Counted from the first letter of the stretch, positions 44,424-52,188 are shown. The stretch is 52,188 bases of DNA from an uncultured Clostridia bacterium (GCA_944393605.1 CALYAO010000087.1:1-52188); one strand, 5' to 3'. Notes: generated by a model from the letters alone, not told the origin. Numbers and translations are program-made.

Positions 44424-45304
44424 TGGGTCAGACAGAAAGCATGGATGCGATCATCAAAAAGGCGGGCGTCCTCATCGAGGCGCTGCCCTACATACAGAAG
44501 GTATACAACAAGACCGTGGTGGTCAAATACGGGGGCAATGCGATGCTCAGCGACGAGCTCAAAAACGCCGTCATGGAGGATATCACGCTGCTCAAATACA
44601 TCGGCGTTCACCCCATCGTGGTGCACGGCGGCGGCCCTGACATATCAGCGGCACTCAAGACCTTCCAGATTGAAAGCCGGTTTGAATCGGGCCTCCGGGT
44701 CACGGATGCCGAAACCATGCGGGTTGCGCAGATGGTGCTGGTGGGCAAGACCAACAAGGAGATCGTCTCGCTGCTCAACCAAAAGGGCGGGCGCGCCATC
44801 GGGCTGTGCGGCATCGACGGCGGCCTGATCCAGTGCGAACCGCTCACGGAGGACGCACAGGGCAATCCCATCGACGTTGGGTATGTGGGCAAGATCGTGA
44901 ACATCAACTCCAAGGTCCTGGATCTCATTGCCAGCGACGAATACATCCCCGTCATCGCGCCCATCGGCGTGGACAAAAGCGGGCAGAGCTACAACATCAA
45001 CGCCGACACGGTGGCAAGTGCGATCGCATCCTACCTCAAGGCGGAAAAGCTCATCTTCCTGACCGATGTGGAGGGCGTCAAAAGCAAGGACGGCCGCCTC
45101 ATCTTTGAGATGGACCGCGACACGGCGGATCAGCTCATCGCGGACGGGACCATCGCAGGCGGCATGATCCCCAAGGTGCAAGGGTGCATAGAGGCGATTG
45201 AGACGGGTGTCAGCCGCGTCCATATCATCGACGGGCGGGTGTTGCACTCCATTTTGCTTGAGATCTTCACCAACACCGGAGTCGGAACCATGATTCGAAA
45301 ATAA
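44420..45304 (+). CDS. argB: Acetylglutamate kinase
   Basis: A 294-residue amino-acid kinase. KYGGNAM near 32-38, the glycine-rich VHGGGPDIS, and the nucleotide region [16 protein letters not shown] are present. The N-terminal stretch [17 protein letters not shown] is typical of the arginine-inhibited hexameric type, so feedback control by arginine is likely. It overlaps argC by four bases and ends at a bidirectional terminator. Confidence 0.97.
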   Translation: MMGQTESMDAIIKKAGVLIEALPYIQKVYNKTVVVKYGGNAMLSDELKNAVMEDITLLKYIGVHPIVVHGGGPDISAALKTFQIESRFESGLRVTDAETMRVAQMVLVGKTNKEIVSLLNQKGGRAIGLCGIDGGLIQCEPLTEDAQGNPIDVGYVGKIVNINSKVLDLIASDEYIPVIAPIGVDKSGQSYNINADTVASAIASYLKAEKLIFLTDVEGVKSKDGRLIFEMDRDTADQLIADGTIAGGMIPKVQGCIEAIETGVSRVHIIDGRVLHSILLEIFTNTGVGTMIRK

Positions 45305-45340
45305 AAAAGGGGCATGCCGCGCGGCATGCTCCTTTTTTAT
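45303..45340. terminator. Bidirectional terminator after argB
   Basis: AAAAAAGG(G)GCATGCCGC / GCGGCATGCTCCTTTTTT. It also serves the convergent small regulator gene. Confidence 0.9.
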
Positions 45341-45510
45341 TCCTGCGTATCCCGCAGGCATTCCTCCAGCATGCTGACAACCACATTGTTAAAGCTGGTA
45401 TCATATGCCTTGGCAATTCGCTCAATTTTATCCCGCAGTTCTTTCGATAAATACACCGTTTTATAAAGTGCTTCCCGTTTTTTTCGGGACGGATTCGGGA
45501 TAAATGCCAT
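45337..45510 (-). CDS. Ribbon-helix-helix (Arc/CopG-like) small protein
   Basis: A 57-residue protein: basic start MAFIPNPSRKKRE, then ALYKTVYLSKELRDKIERIAKAYDTSFNNVVVSMLEECL, a strand-helix-helix with the pattern of ribbon-helix-helix DNA-binding proteins. ATG 45510 follows GGAAGTGG; the longer frame upstream lacks a ribosome site. Short proteins of this sequence type are common and conserved in Clostridia. Targets unknown; it may be a stand-alone regulator because no toxin gene is adjacent. Confidence 0.75.
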   Translation of the reverse strand: MAFIPNPSRKKREALYKTVYLSKELRDKIERIAKAYDTSFNNVVVSMLEECLRDTQE

Positions 45511-45619
45511 GCAAACCACTTCCTTTTCTTCTTTTGTTGTTCTAGTATATGATACCGCCAATATGGCGCACGGTTGGTGCTAAAAAAGGGACAAAGAATT
45601 TTTTTAAGATACCTTGTAG

Positions 45620-45899
45620 GCTATTTGCCGGGGCGATGCCTCCCCGGGGGTACTCCTCCTGCATAGGGGGTACCCTCTGCACGCCCCAGGCCCTCTTTTT
45701 CTCCGAAGAAAACAGAAGGAGACATCGCCTCCGGCGATGGGCTGAAACGCTAAATTCAAGCTGCGCTATCGCTTGCTTTCATTAAGCGTTTCATGCCAAA
45801 AGTCGCCGGGGGAATCCCCCGGACCCCCTGGCAGCCCGCAGCGTTTTATCCTTCTGCCAAACATGTTCTCTACGACACTGTTAGGTTAGCTCTCGAATA
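45620..45899 (+). repeat. GC-rich intergenic repeat, copy 1
   Basis: A ~280-base element without a credible gene. Bases 45628-45692 match the reverse complement of 46209-46273 at 60 of 65 positions without gaps, and 45856-45899 match the reverse complement of 46077-46121 with few differences (shared CATGTTCTCTAC and ACACTGTTAG). Between them lie hairpins (TCGCCTCCGGCGA, CCGGGGGAATCCCCCGG) and AAACGCT/AGCGTTT arms. Confidence 0.7.
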
Positions 45900-46076
45900 A
45901 AAAACATATTACTCTTAAATTTTTAGTATTTATATGATATGATTGGATAATTTGTTTGAGATACATTCATTTTTATCAATATTATGGGTTAAACACAAGA
46001 TAACGTATTGCCCATTTCTGTTTTGCCGAAAAATGTTCAATAATTTTGAACATTTGATATTCCTTCGTTTTTACAA
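45900..46076. other. AT-rich centre between the two inverted repeat copies
   Basis: About 180 bases, strongly AT-rich against the surrounding GC-rich copies, with no gene. It contains a perfect inverted repeat AAATGTTCAA (46031-46040) / TTGAACATTT (46046-46055) with a five-base spacer. Confidence 0.5.
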
Positions 46077-46288
46077 TATTCGAGCGCTGAGCTAACAGTG
46101 TTGTAGAGAACATGTATGGCAGGGGCCGCGGGTGCTGCGGGCGGACGGGGGGGCTGGGGGAACGCCCCCCCAGTGGCCTTTTGCTTCTTTTCCTCCAAAG
46201 GAAAAGAAGGCCTGGGGCGTGCAGAGGGTACCCCCTATGCAATACGGGCACCCCCGGGGAGGCATCGCCCCGGTAAATATTTTATAGC
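46077..46288 (-). repeat. GC-rich intergenic repeat, copy 2 (inverted)
   Basis: A ~212-base, opposite-strand copy of the 45620-45899 element. Both ends are conserved, but the middle is shorter and different, with GGGGGGGCGTTCCCCC in place of the longer hairpin block. It ends 43 bases before the stop of the Asp-box protein gene. Confidence 0.7.
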
Positions 46289-46331
46289 TGACAAAAATGA
46301 TTGAAGGGGAGAGGGCGCAGGGATGCGCCCC

Positions 46332-47690
46332 CTATTCCCCCTCCGGCGGCGCCGGCGCCGCCGGGCCTGTCGGCCCCGCCTCCATGGCGCTCATCCGCGC
46401 CTCCAGGTCGGCCATCGCATCCGCCTCCTGCCGCACCATGGCCTCCAACGCCCCCAGCGATGCCAGTCCGTCCCGCAGCATGCTCGCCTCACGCATGCAC
46501 GCCGTAACCTGCTCTTTTAAGGCACACAGCTCCGCATAGATGCTCTGCATGGTAATATAGGACTTGGGTTCCTCCGAACGGGTCATCTGATACCGTGTGA
46601 AATGGGCGCTCTCTTCCGCAAATTGCTCCACGTCCCGCCCCGCAGGCTGAAACTCCCTTTTGGGAGGCCGCTTGCTGGGCGCCTCCTCCAGCAGGGCGGA
46701 TGCCAAAAACAAACTGATGTCCCCGTCCCGCTCATAGCCATAGCACAACAGCTGCTGCTGTTCAGAGGAAACCGCATACCGCACAGCGGGGATGGTATCA
46801 TTTTTGATAAAACGTACCGCCTTGTCCCACGAGGCCCCATCATCCGCGCTGGCGGCATAGTAGATCCCGTTGTACTCATTCCAGACCACATACAGCTTTT
46901 CGCGGGTATCCAGCAGCAACGGAATACACCCCTCCACGGCGTCCAAATACAGCGTGGCCGTCCGCTTTGCCTCCCCCGAGGGCCCCAGCCGGACGTATGC
47001 GACCGTATCCACCCCATCCACCTGTACCACGCCGCACAGGTGATATCCGTCCTTCGCCGGAATGGCATGCGGAACCCCCAGCCCCGCTTCCAGCGGAATG
47101 GGCACAAACGCCGCAAAATCCTTCTTGGACCACAGATACTTGCGCAGACCCAGCACGCCGTCTGCGTTCACAAAAAATACCGCAAGGTCCGTCCCTGCGC
47201 TCTCCACCACACAAAACGGGCGCTCAGACGGCGTGATATACCCAATCATATTGGTCCCGCCCATGCCCATAATCTGGTGCACCAGCATGGGCCGGCCTTT
47301 GTAGCGCAGCACATAGAACAGATTGAGATACCCCGCCACAGTGGTCAAAAAGAAGTACTTGGGGTAAGCCGTCTCCCCTTCTCCGCTCTCATACACCACC
47401 GTCTTCTGCCACTTTTCCTCTCCATATTGCAGATACAAGATACGCCCGTCGGTGTCCTGGCACACGATATGGATGCGGTCCTCCCGCGCGATGACCGAAA
47501 AATCGGGCGCAATCCCCGGCAATAAGATCTCATATCCGCTCCACCTGGCACCCTCTTTTCTGCGAAAGCACAAGGCACCTGACCGATTCAAAAAGAAATG
47601 CCACCACGCTCCGCCGTAGGCCACCACATACTGCTGCATGCTCCCGTCACTCCCATTCACGTTTTTTGATTCCATTTCTATGCATTCCAT
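46332..47690 (-). CDS. Asp-box (BNR-like beta-propeller) protein with C-terminal coiled coil
   Basis: A ~452-residue protein. The first ~350 residues are repetitive beta-strand units of ~45-50 residues with one clear Asp box, YYAASADDGASWDKA, and weaker copies (for example RKEGARWSGYEI), which suggests a sialidase-like propeller; the sialidase catalytic residues were not identified. Residues ~365-440 form a coiled coil (MQSIYAELCALKEQVTACMREASMLRDGL), and the end is GPTGPAAPAPPEGE. No signal peptide. The start is uncertain: MECIEMESK at 47690 or MESK at 47675; longer frames run into the rpmG promoter. Function unknown. Confidence 0.6.
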   Translation of the reverse strand: MECIEMESKNVNGSDGSMQQYVVAYGGAWWHFFLNRSGALCFRRKEGARWSGYEILLPGIAPDFSVIAREDRIHIVCQDTDGRILYLQYGEEKWQKTVVYESGEGETAYPKYFFLTTVAGYLNLFYVLRYKGRPMLVHQIMGMGGTNMIGYITPSERPFCVVESAGTDLAVFFVNADGVLGLRKYLWSKKDFAAFVPIPLEAGLGVPHAIPAKDGYHLCGVVQVDGVDTVAYVRLGPSGEAKRTATLYLDAVEGCIPLLLDTREKLYVVWNEYNGIYYAASADDGASWDKAVRFIKNDTIPAVRYAVSSEQQQLLCYGYERDGDISLFLASALLEEAPSKRPPKREFQPAGRDVEQFAEESAHFTRYQMTRSEEPKSYITMQSIYAELCALKEQVTACMREASMLRDGLASLGALEAMVRQEADAMADLEARMSAMEAGPTGPAAPAPPEGE

Positions 47691-47752
47691 TATATGCATT
47701 CCACCAGGCAGATAGCCCGCACCATACAAATAAAAATATTTTAAAAAAAGAC

Positions 47753-47781
47753 TTGACGTTGCCAGACGAATGTGGTATAGT
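47753..47781 (+). promoter_or_regulatory. Promoter of rpmG-secE-nusG
   Basis: TTGACG (47753-47758) and TATAGT (47776-47781), spacer 17, leaving a ~95-base leader. Confidence 0.85.
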
Positions 47782-47880
47782 ATAAGAACCAGGCAGAAGT
47801 GGTCTTTTTTTTTGCGCGGATTTTTTCGCATGGAACCCGCTGCCACAAGAGATTTTACGAGTTTTAGGAGGTGCTTTGCA

Positions 47881-48030
47881 ATGAGAACGAGAATCACCCT
47901 CGCGTGTTCGGAGTGCAAGCAGAGAAACTACAACACCATGAAAAACAAGAAGAACGACCCCGACCGCATTGAGATGAATAAATACTGCAGGTTCTGCAAA
48001 AAACATACCCTGCATAAGGAAACGAAGTAA
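47881..48030 (+). CDS. rpmG: 50S ribosomal protein L33
   Basis: A 49-residue protein of the zinc-binding (C+) type with two CxxC pairs, ACSECK and YCRFCKK. The start follows TTAGGAGG. It precedes secE and nusG in the usual Firmicutes order. Confidence 0.97.
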   Translation: MRTRITLACSECKQRNYNTMKNKKNDPDRIEMNKYCRFCKKHTLHKETK

Positions 48031-48064
48031 CTTTGGGCACAAATTGGCAAAGGATGTGAAAAGA

Positions 48065-48319
48065 TTGGCAGACACAAACAAGGTGGAGAAGAAGGAGAAA
48101 AAAGAAAAGAAGGCAAAAGAGGGCAAAAAAGGCTTCTTTGGCGCCATCGCCGGCTTCTTCCGCGATATCAAGAGTGAGCTGAAAAAGATCCAATGGCCTT
48201 CCTTTAAAATAGTACGGAACAACACGGGTGTCGTCCTTGCCGCCATCATTCTTGTCGGTGCGTTTGTGGCGGTGTTAGACCTCATTTTTTCGCAGGCGCG
48301 CAACCTGTTTTTGGGCTGA
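48065..48319 (+). CDS. secE: Preprotein translocase subunit SecE
   Basis: An ~84-residue subunit. A lysine/glutamate-rich start (KVEKKEKKEKKAKEGKK) is followed by the conserved amphipathic stretch IKSELKKIQWPSFKIV and one membrane helix (~55-77). A TTG at 48044 opens the same frame, but it has no ribosome site; TTG 48065, ten bases after AAAGGA, gives MADTNKVEKK and is preferred. SecE clamps SecY in the translocon. Confidence 0.93.
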   Translation: MADTNKVEKKEKKEKKAKEGKKGFFGAIAGFFRDIKSELKKIQWPSFKIVRNNTGVVLAAIILVGAFVAVLDLIFSQARNLFLG

Positions 48320-48342
48320 CCTGTGACCGTCAATTCTGTGGC

Positions 48343-48373
48343 AAAGGAGGCAGGGGAGGTTCTTTCCTCCTTT
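48343..48373 (+). promoter_or_regulatory. Hairpin upstream of nusG
   Basis: AAAGGAGG (48343-48350) and CCTCCTTT (48366-48373) are exact inverted copies. A second purine-rich ribosome-like block, GGGGAGG, is in the loop at 48353-48359. No ribosome site lies in the eight bases before ATG 48382. Confidence 0.6.
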
Positions 48374-48381
48374 AGATTCGT

Positions 48382-48903
48382 ATGGCTGAGAGTGCAAAGT
48401 GGTATGTCATCCATACCTTTTCAGGATATGAAAAAAAAGTGCAAGCAAATATCGAAAAATCGGTGGAAAACCGCGGAATGCAGGCTTTGATTCAGGACAT
48501 CCGGGTCCCCATGGAAGAGGTTATTGAGACCAAGGGGGACGAAAAGAAGGCTGTCATGCGGAAGACCTATCCCGGATACGTCATGGTCAAGATGATCATG
48601 ACGGACGAGAGCTGGTACATCATCCGCAATACGCGGGGCGTGACCGGATTCGTCGGCCCCGGTTCCAAACCCGTTGCATTGACGGAGGAAGAAGTGGAAA
48701 GCATGGGGATCGAGCGCCGCGTGGTGAAGATTGATTTCGAGGTTGGCTCCAGCGTCCGCGTTGGGGACGGCCCGCTCAAAGATTTCATCGGCGTCGTTGA
48801 AGAGATCAACGAGGAGCGCAAGGTCGCCCGCGTTATGGTTTCCATGTTTGGCCGCGAGACTCCTGTGGAGCTCGAGTTTGGCCAGATTGAGACGCTGGAC
48901 TAA
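48382..48903 (+). CDS. nusG: Transcription termination/antitermination protein NusG
   Basis: A 173-residue protein with the NGN domain (AKWYVIHTFSGYEKKVQANIEKSVE, then YPGYVMVKMIMTDESWYIIRNTRGVTGFVG) and a C-terminal KOW domain (GDGPLKDFIGVVEEINEERKVARVMVSMFGRETPVELEF). It binds RNA polymerase and acts on pausing. The start is not preceded by a standard ribosome site, and a hairpin lies directly upstream. Confidence 0.96.
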   Translation: MAESAKWYVIHTFSGYEKKVQANIEKSVENRGMQALIQDIRVPMEEVIETKGDEKKAVMRKTYPGYVMVKMIMTDESWYIIRNTRGVTGFVGPGSKPVALTEEEVESMGIERRVVKIDFEVGSSVRVGDGPLKDFIGVVEEINEERKVARVMVSMFGRETPVELEFGQIETLD

Positions 48904-48967
48904 AGCAAACGATTATGAAGGCGCACATGCGCCTTGATAATAAAGACGGCTGCATACTGTGCGGCCG

Positions 48968-49019
48968 GTGGGAGAACAGAGCGCAGGCACATCCCGCGCA
49001 GACAGTTCGCCATTACCAC
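48968..49019 (+). promoter_or_regulatory. L1-type mRNA motif upstream of rplK
   Basis: GTGG-GA-GAAC (48968-48977) pairs with GTTC-GCCATTA-CCAC (49005-49019): outer GTGG/CCAC, asymmetric internal loop, inner GAAC/GTTC. The same plan recurs before rplA, and it resembles the 23S rRNA site bound by L1. Confidence 0.6.
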
Positions 49020-49045
49020 ATTTGTCGATAGAGGAGGTGTAAAAC

Positions 49046-49471
49046 ATGGCTCAAAAAGTTGCTGGTTACATCAAGCTGCAGATTCCCGCAGGCAAAGCCA
49101 CTCCGGCGCCCCCTGTTGGTCCTGCTTTGGGTCAGCACGGTGTCAACATCGTGCAGTTTACAAAGGAGTTCAATGAAAAAACCGCGAAGGATGCCGGTCT
49201 CATCATCCCGGTTGTCATCACGGTGTATGCCGACCGGTCGTTTAGTTTTATCACCAAGACGCCGCCGGCTGCGGTTCTTCTGAAAAAAGCTGCCAAGATT
49301 GAAAGCGGCTCGGGCGTTCCCAACAAGACCAAGGTCGCGACGGTTTCATCCGATGTGATCCGTCAGATCGCGGAACAGAAAATGCCCGACCTCAACGCAT
49401 CTTCTGTGGAAGCGGCCATGCGCATGATTGCAGGGACCGCGCGCAGCATGGGGATTGTCGTCGAAGACTAA
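49046..49471 (+). CDS. rplK: 50S ribosomal protein L11
   Basis: A 141-residue protein. [32 protein letters not shown] and the C-terminal rRNA-binding half with [14 protein letters not shown] are standard; it forms part of the GTPase-associated centre. AGGAGGTG precedes the ATG. Confidence 0.98.
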   Translation: MAQKVAGYIKLQIPAGKATPAPPVGPALGQHGVNIVQFTKEFNEKTAKDAGLIIPVVITVYADRSFSFITKTPPAAVLLKKAAKIESGSGVPNKTKVATVSSDVIRQIAEQKMPDLNASSVEAAMRMIAGTARSMGIVVED

Positions 49472-49486
49472 CCCGTTTTTGAAACA

Positions 49487-49515
49487 GTGGGAGAGCATCT
49501 TGCTCGTTTGACCAC
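49487..49515 (+). promoter_or_regulatory. L1-type mRNA motif upstream of rplA
   Basis: GTGG-GA-GAGC (49487-49496) and GCTC-GTTTGA-CCAC (49502-49515) form outer GTGG/CCAC and inner GAGC/GCTC helices with the same asymmetric loop as the copy before rplK. The ribosome site AGGAGG of rplA is four bases downstream, so L1 binding would block it. Confidence 0.7.
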
Positions 49516-49533
49516 ACAAGGAGGATTGAAAGC

Positions 49534-50226
49534 ATGAAGAGAGGTAAAAAATATCAGGAGAGCGCCAAGCTGGTACAAACTGCTACCTTGTATGACCCGA
49601 AGGATGCGCTCGACTTGTCGGTGAAGACATCCAAGGCCAAGTTTGACGAGACCATTGAGGTGCATGTCAAGCTGGGCGTCGATTCCCGTCACGCTGACCA
49701 GCAGGTTCGCGGCGCGGTTGTCCTGCCGCATGGGACAGGTAAGACTGTCCGGGTGCTGGTGTTTGCCAAGGGAGAGAAAGCAACCGAGGCGGAAGCTGCA
49801 GGCGCCGATTTTGTGGGTGCCGAAGAGCTTGTTCCGAGGATCCAGAACGAGAACTGGTTTGAGTACGATGTGGTCGTCGCGACCCCTGACATGATGGGCG
49901 TTGTGGGCCGCTTGGGTAAGGTGCTGGGCCCCAAAGGCCTCATGCCGAGCCCCAAGGCCGGTACGGTTACCATGGACGTGACCAAGGCCATCGCTGACAT
50001 CAAAGCCGGTAAGATCGAATATCGCCTGGACAAGACCAACATTATCCATTGCCCTGTGGGCAAGGCATCTTTTGGCGCCGAAAAGCTGGCCGAGAATTTC
50101 AACACCCTGCTGGGTGCGATCATCAAGGCCAAGCCGGCCGCTGCAAAGGGACAGTACATCAAGAGCTGCACCGTGGCATCCACCATGGGGCCTGGGATCA
50201 AGATCAACCCCGCGAAATTGGGCTGA
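49534..50226 (+). CDS. rplA: 50S ribosomal protein L1
   Basis: A 230-residue protein: [13 protein letters not shown] at the start, [24 protein letters not shown] and the second-domain signature [22 protein letters not shown]. It forms the mobile L1 stalk and also represses its own mRNA, probably through the motifs before rplK and rplA. Confidence 0.98.
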   Translation: MKRGKKYQESAKLVQTATLYDPKDALDLSVKTSKAKFDETIEVHVKLGVDSRHADQQVRGAVVLPHGTGKTVRVLVFAKGEKATEAEAAGADFVGAEELVPRIQNENWFEYDVVVATPDMMGVVGRLGKVLGPKGLMPSPKAGTVTMDVTKAIADIKAGKIEYRLDKTNIIHCPVGKASFGAEKLAENFNTLLGAIIKAKPAAAKGQYIKSCTVASTMGPGIKINPAKLG

Positions 50227-50239
50227 TCCAAAAAAAACC

Positions 50240-50268
50240 TTGACATCCGGTTCTTTTTGTAGTATAGT
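50240..50268 (+). promoter_or_regulatory. Promoter of rplJ-rplL
   Basis: TTGACA (50240-50245) and TATAGT (50263-50268), spacer 17. The expected start near 50275 is about 12 bases before the L10 leader structure. Confidence 0.88.
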
Positions 50269-50286
50269 AATAGCAGTTCATTTTTC

Positions 50287-50400
50287 CGCAGACAGCAGGT
50301 ACTTTTGTTGAAAGGCCATTGGCCGCCCGCCGAGGAAAAAACGCAAACGTGTATGCTTGCGGGATTTCCCTGTCGTCTGCGAAAGGGAAATCCCTTTTTT
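50287..50400 (+). ncRNA. L10 leader with attenuator
   Basis: CGCAGAC (50287-50293) and GTCTGCG (50375-50381) close a ~95-base structured leader that has the position and form of the Firmicutes L10 leader bound by L10-L12. Its 3' part overlaps the terminator GGGATTTCCCT (50361-50371) / AGGGAAATCCC (50384-50394) followed by six T, so the closing stem and the terminator cannot form together. Confidence 0.85.
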
Positions 50401-50436
50401 ATGCTCAAATGAGCAACTGACCAGGAGGTGAAAAAC

Positions 50437-50976
50437 ATGGCAAGTGAAAAGATTCTGGAACAGAAGAAGCAAATTGTCGCAGAGCTCGCGGAAAAGATGC
50501 AGAAGGCCGCTGCGGGCGTCCTGGTGGACTACCGTGGCCTGACCGTGGAAGAGGATACCAAGCTGCGTGCGGAGCTGCGCAAGGCTGGCGTTGAGTATAC
50601 GGTCGTGAAAAACACGCTGACCCGGTTCGCATCTCAGCAGATCGGCTTTGACGGGCTGGATCCCGTTCTCAACGGACCGACGTCTCTGGCGATGTCCTTT
50701 GATGACGCTGTGGCGCCCGCAAAGGTGCTGGTGGAGTTCGCTAAAAAGAACGAAAACCTGGAAATCAAGGCTGGTTTCTTGGATGGAAAGCTGGTTTCCA
50801 TCGATGAAATCAAGAGCCTCGCATCCCTGCCGTCCAAAGACGTGCTCATTGGCAAGCTGCTGGGCAGCATGATGTCTCCGCTGCAGGGCTTTGTCAATGT
50901 CACCAACGGCAACATCAGCGGCCTGGCGCGCGTCCTGAACGCATACGCCGAGAAGAAGGCTGCCGCTGGCGAATAA
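50437..50976 (+). CDS. rplJ: 50S ribosomal protein L10
   Basis: A 179-residue protein. [58 protein letters not shown] is the conserved rRNA-binding domain, and the C-terminal helix ([14 protein letters not shown]) carries the L12 dimers. ATG 50437 follows GGAGGTG; a GTG nine bases upstream lies inside that ribosome site. Controlled by the leader directly upstream. Confidence 0.97.
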   Translation: MASEKILEQKKQIVAELAEKMQKAAAGVLVDYRGLTVEEDTKLRAELRKAGVEYTVVKNTLTRFASQQIGFDGLDPVLNGPTSLAMSFDDAVAPAKVLVEFAKKNENLEIKAGFLDGKLVSIDEIKSLASLPSKDVLIGKLLGSMMSPLQGFVNVTNGNISGLARVLNAYAEKKAAAGE

Positions 50977-51039
50977 TGTCCCCGCCTGCACCGAGGCAGG
51001 CACAATGAATTCAAATTTTATTTACGGAGGTATACAAAC

Positions 51040-51423
51040 ATGACTGAGAATGCACAGAAGGTATTAGATCTGGTAAAAGAGTTGACTGTCTTGGAGCTGT
51101 CTGAGCTGGTCAAGGCGATGGAAGAGGAATTTGGCGTGTCCGCTGCGGCTCCTGTGGCTGTTGCTGCGGCTGCGGCTCCTGGCGCGGCTCCTGCGGCTGC
51201 GGCTGAAGAGAAGACCGAGTTCGATGTGGAGCTGACTGAGGTTGGCGCTGACAAGATCAAGGTCATCAAGGTTGTTCGCGAGATCACTGGCCTGGGCCTG
51301 AAGGAAGCCAAGGACATGGTTGAGGGCGCTCCCAAGGTTGTAAAGGAAGGCGCTGGCAAGGACGACGCCGAGGAGATCAAGAAGAAACTGGAAGAAGTTG
51401 GCGCAAAGGTAACCCTGAAATAA
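51040..51423 (+). CDS. rplL: 50S ribosomal protein L7/L12
   Basis: A 127-residue stalk protein: N-terminal dimerisation domain ([26 protein letters not shown]), an alanine/proline-rich hinge ([21 protein letters not shown]) and the factor-binding domain ([43 protein letters not shown]). CGGAGG is the ribosome site. A strong terminator follows and no rpoB gene is found in the 760 bases beyond. Confidence 0.98.
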   Translation: MTENAQKVLDLVKELTVLELSELVKAMEEEFGVSAAAPVAVAAAAAPGAAPAAAAEEKTEFDVELTEVGADKIKVIKVVREITGLGLKEAKDMVEGAPKVVKEGAGKDDAEEIKKKLEEVGAKVTLK

Positions 51424-51440
51424 GTTTTGCCAAACATACA

Positions 51441-51475
51441 ACAGGCCGTGCTTGCATTGCACGGTCTGTTTTTTT
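51441..51475 (+). terminator. Terminator of rplJ-rplL
   Basis: ACAGGCCGTGC / GCACGGTCTGT (one G-T pair) with a seven-base loop, followed by seven T. Confidence 0.9.
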
Positions 51476-51479
51476 ATGA

Positions 51480-52188
51480 CTTTATGGATTTCACATGCCA
51501 TTCCTCTTGCACCAACCATACCTCCCCAATAATGGCTTTTTCAACGATGCTTTTCAAAAACATATCTGTCGATGGATGCAGCACTTTGTTCCAGTGTCGT
51601 TCTAAATTCAAAAATGCGGCACTTCATGGTGCTTTTGGTTTCCGACGCTTCCTCCAATCCTCGCCGGGTATCTTTTTACTGCGCTATCTGCTCTGAGAAC
51701 GCGAGGTATTTTGCTGCATAGATTACTCTCATCTTTCCGCAACCTCCACATCTGTCCTATCAAAGAATCGTACAGCCGTGCGGCTTAACGCTTTTTCTCC
51801 AGTAACGTATGCAGCGCTTCGGTAAACGGTTTGGACATTGTCCATTTTTCGCCGCTTGAAAGTCCTCTTGTTCCTGCTCGAAATACTGATCGCGGGCATC
51901 AAGCCGCTTTCTTCCTGCGGAGCCCATTCTGAAAAAACGACTTTGCCCTTCCGCCGCGTCCGCTTTTCCCGGATAGCGTCAATCGTTTCATTTTTCAAAA
52001 CCCTTTTGCGGACGCGCGGGGGTGCCAATCGCGAGAACAAAATTAGAAAAAAACAATAATGATCCCCCCGTATAACGGGGGGTATTTCATTTTCGGGCAT
52101 AGCCCTATCCACTACTGGCAACGCACAAGTGCGTTTTTGATTGGCCTGCCAGCCATGCATCTGTTACTTACTACCCGTAAACGGGTCC
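51480..52188. pseudogene. Probable degraded foreign fragment without an intact gene
   Basis: Roughly 700 AT-richer bases hold only broken frames, best on the minus strand. One fragment, behind GGAGGTTGCGG near 51735, reads MRVIYAAKYLAFSEQIAQ, a stop, then KDTRRGLEEASETKSTMKCR and more up to a second stop. Another frame before it reads KRLDARDQYFEQEQEDFQAAKNGQ and then breaks. No family was recognised. Two hairpins are present: CCCCCCGT/ACGGGGGG (about 52065-52082) and CGCAC-AA-GTGCG with T5 (about 52124-52140). A decayed mobile element is likely but unproven. Confidence 0.35.

Noticed and set aside
45982-46251. Minus-strand 89-codon frame inside the inverted repeat region
   Set aside because: It spans the AT-rich core and the GC-rich repeat, with a sudden change of composition and no ribosome site; explained by the repeat itself.
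1-52188. CRISPR arrays, tRNA and rRNA genes, complete insertion sequences
   Set aside because: No regularly spaced direct repeats, no cloverleaf with a T-loop GTTCRA, and no transposase or integrase frame were seen on reading both strands; a profile search would be decisive.

Overview
The window is about 52 kb of fairly GC-rich chromosomal DNA from a low-pathway-redundancy, spore-forming member of the Clostridia (Firmicutes). The evidence is the sporulation protease SpoIIGA, a 3D/G5 cell-wall protein of the YabE type, an L27 with the N-terminal extension cut by Prp, an archaeal/vacuolar-type ATPase in place of an F-type one, FeoAB, and several ECF vitamin-uptake S components. Promoters are strongly sigma-A like (TTGACA/N17/TATAAT variants), which helped to place many starts. 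The exact genus cannot be read from this window.

Layout. 1-3.7 kb: a partial heparinase II/III-like gene diverging from an AraC regulator, then a YtrA-type GntR/ABC transporter operon. 3.7-7.6 kb: a 3D/G5 cell-wall protein, a voltage-gated K+ channel and an MFS permease. 7.6-18.9 kb: one long minus-strand operon, ACT protein - UPF0210/DUF711 - nine A/V-type ATPase genes (H,C,I,K,F,E,A,B,D) - Vat-like acetyltransferase. 18.9-21.4 kb: feoA-feoB with an intrinsic terminator between them. 21.7-23.2 kb: a DUF4830 protein and folT, the latter behind a convincing tetrahydrofolate riboswitch. 23.3-26.1 kb: iscS-iscU-mnmA (Fe-S assembly and tRNA thiolation). 26.1-30.8 kb: queT, a niacin-type S component, a CAP-domain protein, an endonuclease IV-like protein and bioY behind a BirA operator. 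30.7-35.2 kb: nadK-argR-recN-DRTGG and spoIIGA on the minus strand.

35.2-36.4 kb: rplU-prp-rpmA. 36.4-42.8 kb: two small membrane/lipoprotein genes, an MGMT-family gene, a copper P-type ATPase and a sugar nucleotidyltransferase-phosphomannomutase-like fusion. 42.9-45.5 kb: a ferritin-like small protein, argC-argB with a candidate ARG box, and a ribbon-helix-helix protein. 45.6-46.3 kb: two inverted copies of a GC-rich intergenic repeat around an AT-rich centre, which is the least explained part of the window. 46.3-47.7 kb: an Asp-box (beta-propeller-like) protein. 47.7-51.5 kb: rpmG-secE-nusG-rplK-rplA and rplJ-rplL with their regulatory RNAs. The last 0.7 kb is AT-richer, carries only broken frames and looks like a degraded foreign fragment; rpoB does not follow rplL.

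Regulatory RNA and operators are unusually readable here: THF riboswitch, L10 leader, two matching L1-type mRNA motifs, a candidate L21 leader, a BirA operator, two candidate ARG boxes and a YtrA-type operator. No tRNA, rRNA, CRISPR array or complete insertion sequence was seen. No wholly new multi-gene system can be claimed; the best leads are the inverted repeat pair, the acetyltransferase coupled to the ATPase operon, and the symmetric inverted repeat at a divergent promoter.
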